Assembly (NCBI RefSeq): GCF_004193775.1
Contig: NC_041005.1
Coordinates: 14,169,865 to 14,233,864, forward strand
DNA length: 64,000 bases
Source: Glycine soja
Lineage: Eukaryota > Streptophyta > Magnoliopsida > Fabales > Fabaceae
Direction of reading: 5' to 3'
Positions 35,296-45,079 of the stretch are shown in pieces (position 1 is the first letter of the stretch; every line of letters starts with the position of its first letter). The translations under genes were made by a program, and so were the position numbers. The notes under the pieces are model-generated. The model saw only the letters and a program-made list of their open reading frames with translations, searched no databases and was not told the origin of the DNA.

Positions 35296-35994
35296 TTTAT
35301 AAGGAAATGTTTCATTTACAACTTTAGTTCCTAATTTTCATAAAATATGACCCATTTTGGCCAGTTATCTAAAATTGTGATCGAGGTTGCTTAGAAATGA
35401 CCAACCAATATTTGAAACTACTTGTGAAAGACTTAAACTTGCTATGCTTTGTATATAAACATCAGCCTAACATGTCTTAGTTTTCCATGAGCAATAAAAT
35501 AACCTTTTCTAGCATTACTACTATGATCTTAAATTTTTGTTTGATTTAGCAGGTGGCTGCTGATGTTGGTGGCTATTGTTGTTTGTGGTTGTTGATGTTA
35601 TTTAGAGTGATCAGATGACTGATGCTTCAATACCTTAGACATTTCATTAGAGGATTTCATCAAATCGATAACATGTTTATCATCTTAAGACAAAGACTTT
35701 AAAGATTCTATTGTTTGTGGAAGAGGTGAAATATTTTGTTGTCCTTAGTGTCCATAATGTTGTAGACACAAACAACTTCAGTGTAGAATAAAGTAAGAAA
35801 CACTTTAGAGATTAAATGTTTTTCATTCGTACAAATATGAATGACTTTGTATATCTTTTTCAGTTGTCAATAATAAAAATTGCATAGCAGAATGACCCTT
35901 AATACAATTTTAATTTCACAACTTATATGTTTCATCAATGAAATGCATCGTATAATTTATATGAATAAATATGTCTGAAACAAAAAAAAAAGGA

Positions 35995-36248
35995 ATTCTA
36001 TGACGATTACGTACAAAACCGTCCTTGAATGAACAACATTCTAAGATGACTATGCTTATAACCGTCTCAGAAGGCCTAACAATCTAAGACGGTTGGATGT
36101 ATAACCGTCTTAGTATGTATTGCATTTTACGACAATTATTTGGAAAAATCATCTTAGATTACAATACACACTAAGACGATTGTGCATCCAACCGTTTTAA
36201 AATGATTTATGCACTAAGATGGGTATTGATCAGAACCCGTCTTAGTAT
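35995..36248 (+). repeat. CACTA right subterminal repeats, first part
   Basis: Repeated dyads of TCTAAGACGGTT / AACCGTCTTAG type, spaced about 20-40 bases apart. They are interrupted at 36249 by a solo LTR and continue at 37833. The left terminus carries the same motif. Confidence 0.8.
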
Positions 36249-36555
36249 TGTAGAAGCAAGCTTCATAATGATGATTCAAGTATGAATCAAGTAGTTTTGA
36301 TAATGACAAAAGGCCCAAAAGAATGACTTCAAGATTGAGTCAACAAGTTCAAGATTCATTAGAAGAAATCAAGAAGATTCAAGATAAGTTGATTTCAAGA
36401 TTCAAGAGAAGATGAATTCAAGATTCAAGAGAAAAAATCAAGAAGACTTCACAAGGGAAGTATTGAAAAGGATTTTTCAAAAACCAAACATAGCACAATT
36501 TTGTTTTACAAAAGAGTTTTTTCAAAATTTTCTAAGTTATCAGAGTATTTACTCT

Positions 36556-36780
36556 CTGGTAATCGATTACCAGTTCCCTATAATCGATTACCAGTGGTAA
36601 AGTTTGATTTCAAAAGCTTTTAACTGAATTTGCAACGTTCCAAACGATTTTTAAAAGGTGTAATCGGTTACCAGTGTATCTGAACATTGAAATTCAAATT
36701 CAAGTGTGAAGAGTCACATCTTTTCATAAAATGCATTGTGTAATCGATTACATGATTATGGTAATCGATTACCAGTGACA
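36556..36780. repeat. TAATCGATTACC palindromes, five copies
   Basis: The best copy is CTGGTAATCGATTACCAG, a perfect 18-bp palindrome at 36556-36573. Others lie at about 36580 (ATAATCGATTACCAG), 36660 (TAATCGGTTACCAG), 36738 (TGTAATCGATTACA) and 36760 (GGTAATCGATTACCAG). They sit 100-320 bases upstream of the TATA box, where enhancer-type sites would be expected. Confidence 0.85.
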
Positions 36781-36875
36781 AGTTTTGAATAAAAGATCAA
36801 GAGATGTAACTCTTGACATGATTTTATCAAGGTTATAACTCTTCCAATGGTTTTTTTGACCAGACATGAAGAGAC

Positions 36876-36882
36876 TATAAAA
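36876..36882 (+). promoter_or_regulatory. TATA box of the solo LTR
   Basis: TATAAAA in the context GAGACTATAAAAGC, downstream of the palindromes and upstream of the hairpin series. This implies that the hairpins lie in the transcribed R-U5 part. Confidence 0.6.
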
Positions 36883-37104
36883 GCAAGACCTTGACTTGCA
36901 TTAAAAAAAAAATTTGAATAACTTCTTGAACAATTTTTTAGAAACCTTTAAACCTTTACAATTCTTTCCTACTCATCTTTCTTCTTCTTCTTCCTTTGCC
37001 AAAAAGCTTTCTAAGTTTCTTCTTCAAACCTTGTTCTTCTGCAAGTGAAAATTCTGTAGAAAACAAAAGTGTGCTATATCTTTTCATTCTCTTCTCCCTT
37101 TGCC

Positions 37105-37345
37105 AAAAAGAATTCAACAAGGACTAATTTCCTGAATTCTTTTTGTGTCTCTCTTCTCCCTTTTCCAAAAGAACAAAGGACTAATCGCCTGAATTCTTTT
37201 GTGTCTCCCTTCTCCCTTTCCAAGATTTTTTCTCTTGATTCTTTCCTTTCCCTTAAACAAAAGATTTCAAAGGACTAACCGCTTGAGATATCTTTTGTTT
37301 CCCCTAACAAAGATTCAAAGGACTAACCGCCTAAGAATTCTTTGT
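37105..37345 (+). repeat. Hairpin series A: constant loop with AAGGACTAAYCGCYT core, four different stems
   Basis: Four successive inverted repeats enclose related loops. Stems: AAAAAGAATTCA with TGAATTCTTTTT (37105-37116 / 37133-37144); CAAAAGAA with TTCTTTTG (37166-37173 / 37194-37201); AAACAAAAGAT with ATCTTTTGTTT (37255-37265 / 37290-37300); ACAAAGA with TCTTTGT (37307-37313 / 37339-37345). Each loop contains AAGGACTAA followed by a form of CGCCT. The first loop has the variant TTTCC in that place. Confidence 0.85.
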
Positions 37346-37356
37346 CTCAACACATT

Positions 37357-37508
37357 GGAGGGTACATCCTTTGTGGTACAAGTAGAGGGTACATCTACTT
37401 ATGTTATTGTAACTGAGAACAAGAGAGGGTACGTCTCTTGTGGATCAGTTCAAGTGGAGGGTACATCCACTTGGTTGTTCAAAGAGAACAAGGGAGGGTA
37501 CATCCCTT
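37357..37508 (+). repeat. Hairpin series B: constant GGGTACR loop, differing stems
   Basis: Each repeat has the 7-base loop GGGTACA (once GGGTACG) inside a different perfect stem: AAGTAGA/TCTACTT (37380-37400), ACAAGAGA/TCTCTTGT (37419-37441), CAAGTGGA/TCCACTTG (37451-37473) and AAGGGA/TCCCTT (37490-37508). A first, weak member with only GGA/TCC is at 37357-37369. Confidence 0.88.
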
Positions 37509-37832
37509 CTAGATCCTTGCTTGTAAAGGTTTTTACAAGGTTGAAAGAAATCTCAAGAACCGGTGGTTGTTTGGGGACTGGATGTAGGCACAGGTTGTTG
37601 CCAAACCAGTATAAATTTTTGTGTTTGTTTTCTTCTTCCCTACACTTTTTAATTTCCGTTGTGCACTTTAATTTTACGCTTTACTTTTGTGTAAGTCACA
37701 TAACTTAGTAGTAAAGCCTAATTAAATCTAGTAACATTAAGAAGGATAAGTTTTAATTAGTCCAAGGTACATTAATAATTAATTCAACCCCTCCTTCTTA
37801 ATTATTCTGAGGCCACTTGATCCAACAAGTAT

Positions 37833-38047
37833 GTATGGCTTTCTACGACGATTATAGGACAAAACCGTCTTAGAATGTCATACATATTATGAAGGGTTTT
37901 GATCAATACCCGTCTTAGTACATAAATCATTCTAAGATGGTTGGTTGCATAACTGTCTTAGAATCGTTGACTTTCTAAGACGAGTGGGTAACCGTCGTAG
38001 TAGCATCATTGACCAATTATGACGACCGCTTTGTTTTTCCAGTAGTG
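37833..38047 (+). repeat. CACTA right subterminal repeats and right terminus
   Basis: More CTAAGACGGTT-type dyads (for example ACCGTCTTAGAATG at about 37867 and CTAAGATGGTTG at about 37933), ending in the inverted terminal repeat CCGCTTTGTTTTTCCAGTAGTG, cited here as its two halves CCGCTTTGTTT and TTCCAGTAGTG, at 38026-38047. Confidence 0.8.
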
Positions 38048-39020
38048 TTTGCATCAGCATGTTTAGGCAAGTTGTGACACCCTCTACCCCTCACATATAT
38101 ATTAATAAAGGAATAAAAATTCAAATATTAATTAAAAGTATTTTTAAAACATTTTTAAATACAAGCTTTTCAAATGGGTAAAAGGCTCACATTCACTTTC
38201 TTCTACATCACATTCAAACTTGTCCAAATAAATAATAAAGTCATCTCGACTCAAAGAAAGTCATATAAGTCTCATACAATTAATATAGAACCTATATCCT
38301 AATGTCACATCCTATCAGAGCGTGGTGTTCCCGTGTCCTCTAGCATGAGGTTCTTCATAGTCATCCACCTATTCATCTGTTCCCCCGAACACAAAGTTCA
38401 AGATTATCACATGATCCAAGCACAAACAGCAAACCGGGAGTGAGTTATCACATTGCTAACTACTAGAGAGAAACAACACAACATATAGTAGCCAAATACA
38501 ATTTACTTAGCATATCTCACATTATTTCATCACTTTGTCATTCATCAATCACACCTTTCAATCATCAATCATTATACACAGGAATCACACACTCCGATCA
38601 AGACATAATAACACATCAATTTCATAATAAACAATTAGCAAGCGTATGCGACAGTTATGCTAAGACTCAAGCCTATATGCAATGTGGTACCATGTCAGTG
38701 AAAAACCACCCTGGGGCGCTTAGGAGTACATAACAAGACACACCACACAATGGGTTTGTCAGGTCACTCTCACTAAGTAAGATCATAGGGAGACCAGTCA
38801 GGGTCACGATGTTTTGCGAGAATGCTCCAACCATATGGGATCAACATAGGCTTAAAGGAGCACTCAAACCCGGTGACCCCCAAGGCCTACACTCCGAAGA
38901 GTCCGTCAGGGCCTCTCCCTCATGATTCAGGTCCAACCCCTAAAATTATTTTAGCACACAGACTCTATCTATGAACTGTACAAAACACACGACTTCTCAA
39001 TTGTTCTCAAAATAATTTTA

Positions 39021-39200
39021 ACTCGTCGCCCTTTAAGGGTCTTATCATTAACTCGTCGCCCTTAAAGGGACTTAACATTAACTCGTCGCCCAAAAAGGGA
39101 CTTAGCATCAACTCGTCGCCCTAAAAGGGACTTAACATCAACTCGTCGCCCTAAAAGGGACTTAGCATTAACTCGTCGCCCTTGAAGGGACTTATGATCG
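39021..39200. repeat. 30-bp tandem repeat, six copies
   Basis: ACTCGTCGCC begins a unit at 39021, 39051, 39081, 39111, 39141 and 39171, a period of exactly 30. Each unit contains a CCCTTAAAGGG-like small palindrome. A seventh, isolated copy starts at about 39440. Confidence 0.92.
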
Positions 39201-40475
39201 TGTGATTGTACAATTCATAATTCACAACTCAATGCACATATATATCTCAATCATATACATACTCAATTTATCACATACACTTAATCCCAATCACAATGGT
39301 ATAATCTCAATTTAACATGTTATCACACCTCATGAATCATGTACACTTTACCTATGAACTATGCAATACACACATCTACTCAATTGTTTTCAAAATCATT
39401 TTAACTCGTTGGATTCCCACAGTGGATCCCATCACAATACTCGTCGCCCTTAAAGGGTCTTACAATTGTGTGATTGCACAGTTCATAGTTCACAACTCAA
39501 TACACCCATCTCATCTCAATACACATGTATTTCATCATCCGTCACATGTTCAATTTATCACATACTCACAGTTTGAATCATCATTTCATAACCTCAACAT
39601 AACAATTTATACAAAAGATTTCATCACAACATGGGGTGTAAAATCCCTGAAATAGTTTCTCACAATTATATCACAATCAATTAATCAAATTCATGGGTTA
39701 AACACAAAGACATCAAGAGCACTCAAGTTTATCAATCAATTCTCATCAGGACATCAATTGGTACATAGAACACAATAATATTATATTTATAATCATAAAG
39801 AGAAAATTATAATTCAATAAGCATCCCAAAATAAACCCAAATTTAGTTCTCTAAGGATCCCTACACATGTTCATTCTAATCCCCAATTGCGATAAACTCA
39901 TCCCTTACCTTTAAGCGGGCTCACGTGTCTTCAGTCAGCGATAACAACATCTCTAACGGTTCCCAGAAATTCTTTCAATTATTCATCCGACTGCTCCGAT
40001 AGAATTCCCAAACGTCAGAGAGACGGAGAAGAGATTGAAACCTCCACTTGTACTGTCTTCATACGATTCCTTTTTCTCCCTCCACGAATATTATATCGCA
40101 AATCCCAACGGTGGAAGTGTGCGGAATTGAATTTCAAACAACATATCCAAATTTCACAATAATCCAACGGTTAACGAAATCGGGATCGTAGTTTTACAGA
40201 GACAGTTTTGGGTTTCTGCGGGAAATTAAAATGCTACAATGCGAAGGGTTTTCCTCTAAGCTCAGATATGATTTTGAAATTCACAACGGTGAGAATGCTC
40301 GGAATTGTGTTGCGAACATGATACTCAAATTTCACAAAGATCCAACGGTGAACGGGTTTGAGATCGTCATTTTTCTGAGACTGGTTTGGTGGGCTGCGGG
40401 AAAAAGAAAGGGTTTTGAGAGGAGAAGGGGAAAAACGAAAATGAGACCAAAAGGAGGCAGCTGACTTAACATAAC

Positions 40476-40483
40476 TATTTATA
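40476..40483 (-). promoter_or_regulatory. TATA box of the solo LTR, - strand
   Basis: TATAAATA when read on the - strand, about 105 bases from the LTR's - strand start. The reading direction is inferred from this box. Confidence 0.5.
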
Positions 40484-40593
40484 CCTAGGGTACTCAGCCT
40501 ATTATTTGCTCTATATTTATTTATTTATTTATTTATTTATTTACTAAAAAGCTTTTTAAATTTATTTACGAAAAATTGAGATATTACACAAGT

Positions 40594-40988
40594 CCCCATC
40601 ATCCACCTTCATTCCCAAACACAGATTAAGTTAAAAAAAACAAAAAAAAAATAAATGCATTCCTACATTTCTCCCTTTGTGGGACAAGGCATTATTAGTT
40701 TTGTTGTGAGCTAACCCATACTAAATTTGAGTTTTGAAAAAACAAAGCGAACAGCCAAGACATTATTATTAATAATTATAATACCTTAGCGACAACAAAT
40801 GAAACCCTTACCACATTGACCAGAGAAACAAGATTTGCAACTCCAATAAATCATCATACGTATGAAAAAGGCAGTGTAACAAAAATCATACCTTTAAAAT
40901 AAAAATAAAAAACTCTTACAATTGCTCTGGAATCTACATTTAACAATTCACGGCATTACCTAGTTACACATACATAACAAGTGCTTAT
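40594..40988. other. Flanking DNA between solo LTR and retrotransposon
   Basis: Right-hand continuation of the sequence into which the CACTA element and solo LTR inserted. On the - strand a short open frame starts with an ATG at about 40617-40615 (MKVDDGDLPKHAD) and continues left of the insertions. No other feature. The target duplication CTTAT of the next element lies at 40984-40988. Confidence 0.4.
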
Positions 40989-42254
40989 TGTTAGTTGTTA
41001 TTCATGAGTTAGTTTAGTATTGAATACTTGCAAAGAAATAGCGTTTTACCTCCAATTTATGGTTCTTTTAGTAGGAATTGTACATATTATTTATATCGTC
41101 TGATTATATAGAGAAGAAACTCCAATTTTGTGAATTAATGTTGAATCCAACTTAGTTTAAGGCCAAAGAAGAGAATGTTCAAGCAGCTGATGACTCGCTC
41201 AGCGAGGCAAACCCTCTCAGCGAGTGGCATCCGCTTAGCGAGGCATCCAACTCGCTTAGCGGATGGGAAACCCTAGAAGACGATAAGTCAGAGATGTGCT
41301 CACCCAGTGCACAGCTAGCTCGCCCAACGAGGTCGTTGTCTCTTCTCGCGCTCAGCGCGCCCACTCTCGCTTAGCGACATGCTCGCTAAGTGAGCCTTCG
41401 GAAGTTGAAAGGTACAAAAGCCTTTAAAACACTGAAGTTGGCAAAAATAAACAACAACATGCAATAGGGAGCAATAGAGGTGCTTAGCTCAGGAAAATAA
41501 GAGGAGACATCCTCCATCATCTTCTTCCAATTTCTTTCACCAAAAATAGTTTCTTTCTTGTAGTTTTGAGTTTTTGCTTGTAATGGAAGGCTAAGATTCT
41601 TTGTTGGGGAGTTCTATTGAACAATCTTGATGTAATACTCTTACTATCTATTTAATGCTATTTTTTGTGTTCATTACTTCTATCTATGCTTATTTTACAT
41701 GCTTGTGGCTTGATCACCTATTTGTATGTGTAGTTAGGCTTTTTAGTATTGGAAAATGCTTTAAAACCATAGAACTTGGTAGAGCAAGCTAGAAATCTAT
41801 ATGTCTAGGAATGGAGTGCAGTGATCTAGTTCATATTATGTTGTAGGCTTAATGCAACTCTTTTAGAACAAGTTTGTTGAGGGATCAATGGCGAAGTCTA
41901 AAGAGAGACAGGCTCATTCATGTGAGGAATCATGGTTTGAGTAGTTTCTCAGCATAAGAACACTAAGATAACGTTAAATAGAGAAAAATACCTTTTAAAC
42001 ATCAAGAGAAAGTCAGTAGAACACCCCAACGCTTTTAACTTGATATTTTTCACTCTTTATAGCTTTAGATATTTTGTTTATGTTCAAATAGATTTTCTAG
42101 TACAGAACTTAATACTTGTCTTATTTCAATCCATATAAGATTTTACATATTGAATGTACATGGTCTAAGTGAAACAAATTCCCTGAGGATATGATACTCG
42201 GTCTTACCGTTTTATACTACTTGTGCGAATCGGTACACTTGTGACTTCCGAACA
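40989..42254 (+). repeat. 5' LTR (1266 bp)
   Basis: Starts TGTTAGTTGT and ends TTCCGAACA. It is very similar to the 3' LTR. It contains several GCTWAGCG motifs (about 41194-41400), including the paired form CTTAGCGACATGCTCGCTAAG (quoted as CTTAGCGA and TCGCTAAG arms) at about 41373-41390. Confidence 0.92.
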
Positions 42255-42260
42255 AATTTT

Positions 42261-42278
42261 TGGCGCCGTTGCTGGGGA
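42261..42278 (+). other. Primer binding site, tRNA-Asp type
   Basis: TGGCGCCGTTGCTGGGGA, six bases after the 5' LTR and identical to the site at 2886-2903. Confidence 0.88.
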
Positions 42279-42414
42279 ATTTCTTTCCACTTAGATAGTA
42301 TAATTCAGTTTGGAAACATTCATTTTTTATTCTTTGATTAATTTTTGTGAATAGTTAGAATTCAATTTTTTCTTTTGACATGGTTAACTGCTGCTCTGTT
42401 TAGTTACTTCTTGT

Positions 42415-43950
42415 ATGCGAGGTAATTCTTCACCAGGGCATTTAGCTCCACTAGATTTGGAGATTGAAGCTACTTGCAGGAAAAATAACACAAAAAGGAG
42501 GAGAAAATCTTTACAAGAGAGGATAGTACAGCCAAGTGCCGAGAGAACATGTTCATCCGAATCATCTTCAACATTTCCAGTAGACTTGAGGGAATCCGAA
42601 GTTGGTGCATCTGAAGCTAACATCATGGCAGACGAGCAAACACAGAGGTTACTCTTGAGGACTACTCTAACTCTACCGTGCCGCAATTTTTCACAAGTAT
42701 TGCATGGATGGAAGTCCAAGCACACAACATTACATATCCACATTCCTTGATCCAGCTGATTCAAGGAAATTTATTTCATGGTCTACCCAATGAAGACCCT
42801 TATGCACATCTTGCAACATATATAGAAATTTGCAATACAGTGAAAATTGCAGGGGTGCCGAAAGATGCAATGAGGCTTAGTTTGTATTCATTCTCTTTGG
42901 CTGGAGAAGCAAAGATATGGTTGCATTCTTTCAAAGGAATAACTTGAAAACATGGGAAGAAGTAGTAGAAATATTTTTGAAGAAATACTTCCCTGAATCA
43001 AAGATAGCTGAAGGCAAGGTAGCAATTTCTTCATTCCATCAGTTTCCAGATGAGTCTTTGAGTGAAGCACTTGAACGACTCATGGATTTACAAAGCCTAT
43101 TTAGTTGAATATTTTCATTGATGGTTTGAGACCACAGTCCAAGCAATTATTAGATGTTTCTGCTAGGGGAAAGATCAAGTTGAAAACTCCAGAAGAAGCA
43201 ATGGAACTCATTGAGAATATGGATGCTAGTGATCGTGCTATTTTGCGTGATAGAAGTCATGTACCCACCAAGAGAAGCCTGTTAGAGCTTTCTTCGCAAG
43301 ATGCAATGTTGGCCAAGAACAAGCTGCTAGTTAAGCAGCTGGAATCACTCACTGAGACACTCAGCAAGTTGCCAACACAATTACAAGCGGCTCAGCCTTC
43401 TCAGTTAGCAGTTATTCAGGTTGGAGGTTGTAGTATATGTGGAGGAGCTCATGAATCCAGCTGTTGAATACCCCAAGATGATGTTGTAAAAGAAGCTAAT
43501 TACATGGGGAATCAAAACAGACAAGGATTCCATTCAAGCGGTTTTTCAAGTTACCAGCAAGGCGGAAATTTCAATCAAAATCTAGGGCAAGGATGGAGGT
43601 CACATCCAGGGAATCAGTTCAATAAAGACCAAGGAGGACCTTCCAACAGACCTCTGAATCAAGGGCCTAGCTTGTACGAGAGGACCACCAAGCAAGAAGA
43701 AACTTTGGCTTAATCCATGCAAGTTTCAATATCTAATCATAAAAGTACTGAGTCAGCCATCAAGAACCTGGAGATCCAAGTGGGACAACTAGCCAAGCAA
43801 ATAGCTAGAAATTCTTTTGGCGGTTTTGGAGCTAATACTAAGAAAAATCCCACAGAAGAATGCAAGACTGTCATAACTAGAAGCAAGAGGGAGGCCATTG
43901 TGGAGGATGAGAGTAGGACTAGTGAGGCGAAGGAGTTAGAGGCTGAATGA
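42415..43950 (+). pseudogene. gag polyprotein, broken
   Basis: The ATG at 42415 opens a basic N-terminal segment (KNNTKRRRKSLQER). After a frameshift near 42680-42740, the gag domain reads LIQLIQGNLFHGLPNEDPYA, SFSLAGEAKIWL and FLKKYFPESKIAEGKVAI. A further shift near 43090 leads to FIDGLRPQSKQLLDVSARGK and a zinc-knuckle-like CSICGGAHESSC (about 43431-43466) before a TGA. A Gln/Gly/Asn-rich part (43504-43713) and an acidic tail follow, with more stops. Gag would form the particle and carry the element's RNA. This copy would depend on intact gag from elsewhere. Confidence 0.78.
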
Positions 43951-44133
43951 GAAAAAGACAATGAGGGAGATCAGATGAAGGAGAGAAAAATAAATGAAGA
44001 GGAGGAAGAAAAAAAATGAGAAAAATGAAAAAAAAAAAGAGATAATGAGGAAGAGAAAAAGACTAAGAGTGAGTTAGCAAGAGAAAAGAAGAAGGAGGTT
44101 GTCCCAAGTATCAGAAAGGAAGCACCATATCCC

Positions 44134-44853
44134 TTGGTGTCGTCCAAAAAGGACAAGGAACGACACTTTGCTCGTTTCCTTGATATCTTCAAGAAATTGG
44201 AGATAACTATTCCATTTGGAGAAGCCTTGCAACAGATGCCACTCTACTCCAAGTTTCTCAAAGATTTGCTGACCAAGAAGGGAAAATATATCCACAGTGA
44301 TAATATTGTGGTGGAAGGAAATTGTAGTGTTGTTATCCAGAGGATCCTTCCACCAAAGTATAAGGATCCAGGGAGTGTTACTATCCCTTGCTCAATTGGT
44401 GTTGTGTCAGTTGGAAAAGCCCTTATTGACTTAGGGGCTAGCATTAATCTGATGCCCCTATCCATGTGTAGAAGGATTGGAGAGCTAGAAATCTTACCAA
44501 CAAGAATGACATTGCAGCTGGCAGATCACTCAATCACAAGTCCATATGGTGTAGTGGAGGATGTGTTGGTCAAAGTGTGTCAATTCACTTTCCCTGCAAA
44601 TTTTGTGATAATGGACATTGAAAAGGACGTTGAAATTCCACTGATTTTAGGCCGTCCATTCATGTTAATAGCCAATTGTGTGGTTGATATGGGGAAAAGT
44701 AATCTAGAGATGAGTGTGGATGACCAGAAGGTTACCTTCAAATTGTTTGATACAATGAAACAATTAATTAACCGAAATGTCTGTTCCAAGATAGAGAGGA
44801 TTGAGAACGAGACAACTCAGATTGCCAAAGAAAAGGTTTTGCAAGACTCTTAG
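44134..44853 (+). CDS. Retroelement aspartic protease (open)
   Basis: An uninterrupted frame of 239 codons. The retropepsin active-site region is ALIDLGASINLMPLS (about 44421-44465), and IPLILGRPFM follows at about 44635-44664. The upstream part FLDIFKKLEITIPFGEAL and MPLYSKFLKDLL is the usual linker before the protease in Athila-like elements. The start used is the first ATG of the frame, but in the intact element the protease would be part of a gag-pol polyprotein, so the true N-terminus is not this ATG. It ends with TAG (44851-44853) where relatives go on into RT. It is the only enzyme of this element still open. Confidence 0.7.
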   Translation: MVSSKKDKERHFARFLDIFKKLEITIPFGEALQQMPLYSKFLKDLLTKKGKYIHSDNIVVEGNCSVVIQRILPPKYKDPGSVTIPCSIGVVSVGKALIDLGASINLMPLSMCRRIGELEILPTRMTLQLADHSITSPYGVVEDVLVKVCQFTFPANFVIMDIEKDVEIPLILGRPFMLIANCVVDMGKSNLEMSVDDQKVTFKLFDTMKQLINRNVCSKIERIENETTQIAKEKVLQDS

Positions 44854-45079
44854 AGGTATCATACGTCAAGCTAGTGATGTTAAAGAAGCGCTTACTAAGA
44901 GGCAACCCAGCTTTTTCTTAATTTTCTTAATCATTTTTCTATCATCATTGCATGTAATTAGTTTTTGACTTATTTATGATTGCTAGAGTATGATATTAAG
45001 CATGTTTTGTATGATAGAGGAGTTGGCCAAAAGCTTCTCTGAAGCATTGGATGAGGAAAGAACTTAGAAAAAAAAATTT

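Larger units (their letters stand above)
36249..37827 (+). mobile_element. Solo LTR (1579 bp) with palindromes and a hairpin series
   Basis: Starts TGTAGAAGC and ends GATCCAACA, with a perfect 5-bp duplication AGTAT at 36244-36248 and 37828-37832. It has standard TG...CA ends and no internal region. Upstream of a TATA box (36876-36882) are five copies of a TAATCGATTACC-type palindrome (about 36556-36780). Downstream are two series of potential hairpins (37105-37508) with constant loops and differing stems. The family is probably a Ty1/copia-type LTR, but that is a guess. The segment has long, unrecognised open frames (37069-37278 and 37199-37708) that follow from its low stop content. Confidence 0.85.
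13267..38047 (+). mobile_element. CACTA (En/Spm-type) transposon of about 24.8 kb with captured gene fragments and nested insertions
   Basis: The left end reads CACTACTACAAAAGCGG and the right end is the inverted form (complement CACTACTGGAAAAACAAAGC). The 3-bp flanks are CTT (13264-13266) and TTT (38048-38050), a 2-of-3 match for the expected 3-bp duplication. Both ends carry subterminal repeats of the CTAAGACGGTT type (13280-13500, 35995-36248 and 37833-38045). Inside are a Transposase_21-type gene and a second En/Spm-type gene with a Ulp1-like domain, both on the + strand. The remainder holds gene fragments, a copia piece, two SINEs and two solo LTRs. The size without the two solo LTRs is about 21.4 kb. 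Both ends could belong to different elements, but the flanking open frame rejoins in frame when the element is removed. Confidence 0.75.
38073..40588 (-). mobile_element. Solo LTR (2516 bp)
   Basis: Flanked by a perfect 5-bp duplication, CAAGT at 38068-38072 and 40589-40593. The + strand ends are TGTGACACCC and GATATTACA, so both strands show TG...CA. On the - strand a TATAAATA box (40476-40483) in the context CCCTAGGTATAAATAG suggests transcription in that direction. Inside are six copies of a 30-bp tandem repeat and a duplicated segment of about 150 bp (around 39200 and 39460). No partner LTR or internal region is present. It lies 25 bp right of the CACTA terminus. The open frame at 40231-40464 has no known match. 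Confidence 0.82.

Noticed and set aside
37069..37708. Two overlapping open frames in the solo LTR as genes
   Set aside because: They follow from the hairpin repeats and low stop content; no start context or known domain, and they lie within LTR boundaries.
39021..39200. 30-bp repeats as a possible CRISPR or satellite array
   Set aside because: No spacers, only six units, and inside a solo LTR with a clear target duplication.
40231..40464. Small basic protein gene
   Set aside because: It lies inside a solo LTR, antisense to its probable promoter, with no similarity that I recognise.
41179..41364. Matching Ser/Leu-rich frames in both LTRs of the RT-less element (also 49885-50070)
   Set aside because: They are translations of the GCTNAGCG motifs on the opposite strand and appear in both LTRs for that reason.
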